Of a DNA stretch of 41,701 nt, positions 41,116-41,701 are shown piece by piece. Position numbers and translations under genes: made by a program. A model generated the notes under the pieces. The model saw only the letters and a program-made list of their open reading frames with translations. It was not told where the DNA came from and did not search any database. The stretch's first letter is position 1; every line of letters starts with the position of its first letter. The stretch comes from an uncultured Phocaeicola sp. (GTDB lineage: Bacteria; Bacteroidota; Bacteroidia; Bacteroidales; Bacteroidaceae): positions 1-41,701 of the forward strand of contig CALUKX010000021.1 in the NCBI GenBank assembly GCA_944321335.1. The letters run 5' to 3'.

Positions 41116-41466
41116 ATGCCAAGATCAGTAAATCACGTTGCTTCTAGAGCAAGAAGAAAGAAAATTTTAGGTTTAACCAGAGGTTATTTTGGTGCAAGAA
41201 AGAACGTTTGGACCGTTGCTAAAAACACATGGGAAAAAGGTTTGACTTATGCATACCGCGACCGTAAGAACAAAAAACGTAACTTCCGCGCATTGTGGAT
41301 CCAGCGTATCAACGCTGCAGCTCGTCTGGAAGGTATGTCTTACTCTAAGTTGATGGGTGCATTGCACAAAGCAGGTATTGAAATCAACCGTAAGGTTTTG
41401 GCTGACTTAGCTGTTAACCATCCTGAAGCATTCAAGGCTGTTGTTGCTAAAGCAAAAGCTGCTTAA
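41116..41466 (+). CDS. rplT: 50S ribosomal protein L20
   Basis: This 116-residue 23S-rRNA-binding assembly protein starts [20 protein letters not shown] and contains [21 protein letters not shown] and [16 protein letters not shown], the standard bL20 sequence. In other phyla L20 represses its own operon by binding an mRNA copy of its rRNA site. A short AACCG/CGGTT pairing in the 41013-41115 gap could take part, but this is not established. It is the last gene of the operon and is followed by a strong terminator. Confidence 0.97.
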   Translation: MPRSVNHVASRARRKKILGLTRGYFGARKNVWTVAKNTWEKGLTYAYRDRKNKKRNFRALWIQRINAAARLEGMSYSKLMGALHKAGIEINRKVLADLAVNHPEAFKAVVAKAKAA

Positions 41467-41492
41467 TTCTTCAGACTTACGAGATTAAGTTA

Positions 41493-41531
41493 TAGAAAGG
41501 GAATGTGTCATCGTGATACATTCCCTTTCTA
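41493..41531 (+). terminator. Terminator of the thrS-infC-rpmI-rplT operon
   Basis: TAGAAAGGGAATGT (41493-41506) pairs perfectly with ACATTCCCTTTCTA (41518-41531), 14 bp, followed by GTTTTTAAT. Confidence 0.9.
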
Positions 41532-41546
41532 GTTTTTAATAAAAAA

Positions 41547-41614
41547 GCTTTCACCCTTTCATTTCTCTGTAATTCAGTGTGTTATGGGTGAAAGCAAGTC
41601 TCTTTTGCTTTCAC
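41547..41614. repeat. Three-part set of alternative hairpin arms
   Basis: GCTTTCACCC (41547-41556) pairs with GGGTGAAAGC (41586-41595), and the latter can instead pair with GCTTTCAC (41607-41614). A further stem AGGCAC/GTGCCT follows at 41659-41677. No gene is visible from 41467 to the window end at 41701. It may be the 5' region of a gene outside the window, or an extragenic repeat. Confidence 0.45.
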
Positions 41615-41701
41615 ATTCGTGGGGGTTAGTACTCAATTTAGGGCGTACCCTTGATTTAAGGCACTTTAGCCGTGCCTCAAACCAAAAATGTTAAAAATTT
41701 A

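Overview
The window is chromosomal DNA from a member of the Bacteroidales, most likely a Bacteroides/Phocaeicola- or Prevotella-like gut anaerobe. The evidence is: several promoters of the Bacteroidetes form (TTTG, 19-20 bp, TAnnTTTG); a complete trp operon in the order trpB-E-G-D-C-F-A; a trimeric [FeFe] hydrogenase; a GldE homologue; a 30-residue AURKAIP1/COX24-type basic protein; a PCMD-domain protein; and SPOR and YtxH proteins. I see no rRNA or tRNA genes, no intact insertion sequence and no cas gene.

Layout. 1-1910: two CRISPR arrays fused into one. A type V-A (Cas12a-type) array of 24 repeats and 24 spacers runs into a residual type I-C array of four full repeats and four spacers. They join inside a single 49-nt chimeric repeat (1595-1643). 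1911-2648: non-coding, with two diverged copies of a ~126-bp element whose stem shows compensatory changes, and a possible transposase relic. 2649-6820: [FeFe]-hydrogenase operon (NuoF-like, catalytic and NuoE-like subunits). 6804-8747: type II pantothenate kinase and an unknown membrane protein. 8748-9129: a probable structured RNA ending in a strong hairpin. 9130-11420: exported CE2-like esterase and exported C1B peptidase. 11596-18297: iron-sulfur repair protein Ric, RNase G, the small COX24-type protein, HU, MutY, SSB, GldE and a phosphopantetheinyl transferase. 18346-21969: a PhoR/PhoB-like two-component pair and type I asparaginase. 22154-28543: the trp operon, preceded by an attenuator with a leader peptide carrying tandem Trp codons (28579-28710) and by a consensus promoter. 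28968-34834: HdeD-like membrane protein, divergent AraC regulator and sugar porter, a three-gene envelope/stress-like cluster (YtxH, holin-like, unknown), a SPOR lipoprotein and a PCMD protein. 34992-41466: ruvX-def-TPR protein, then thrS-infC-rpmI-rplT.

How the genes work together. The hydrogenase would reoxidise ferredoxin and NADH during fermentation. The trp operon encodes every step from chorismate to tryptophan and appears to be controlled by ribosome-mediated attenuation plus, possibly, an operator palindrome. The ric gene has a CRP/FNR-type palindrome in its promoter region, which fits nitrosative-stress control. The thrS-infC-rpmI-rplT block is the conserved translation operon and has two marked intergenic hairpins that may serve ribosomal-protein feedback.

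The most unusual feature is the V-A/I-C hybrid array. The junction removes one arm of each processing hairpin, both arrays point the same way, and the I-C array has no leader of its own left. Next are the trp attenuator, the duplicated element with a covarying stem, and the structured RNA near 8.9 kb. All coordinates, stems and identities were worked out by hand from the sequence; no database search was run.
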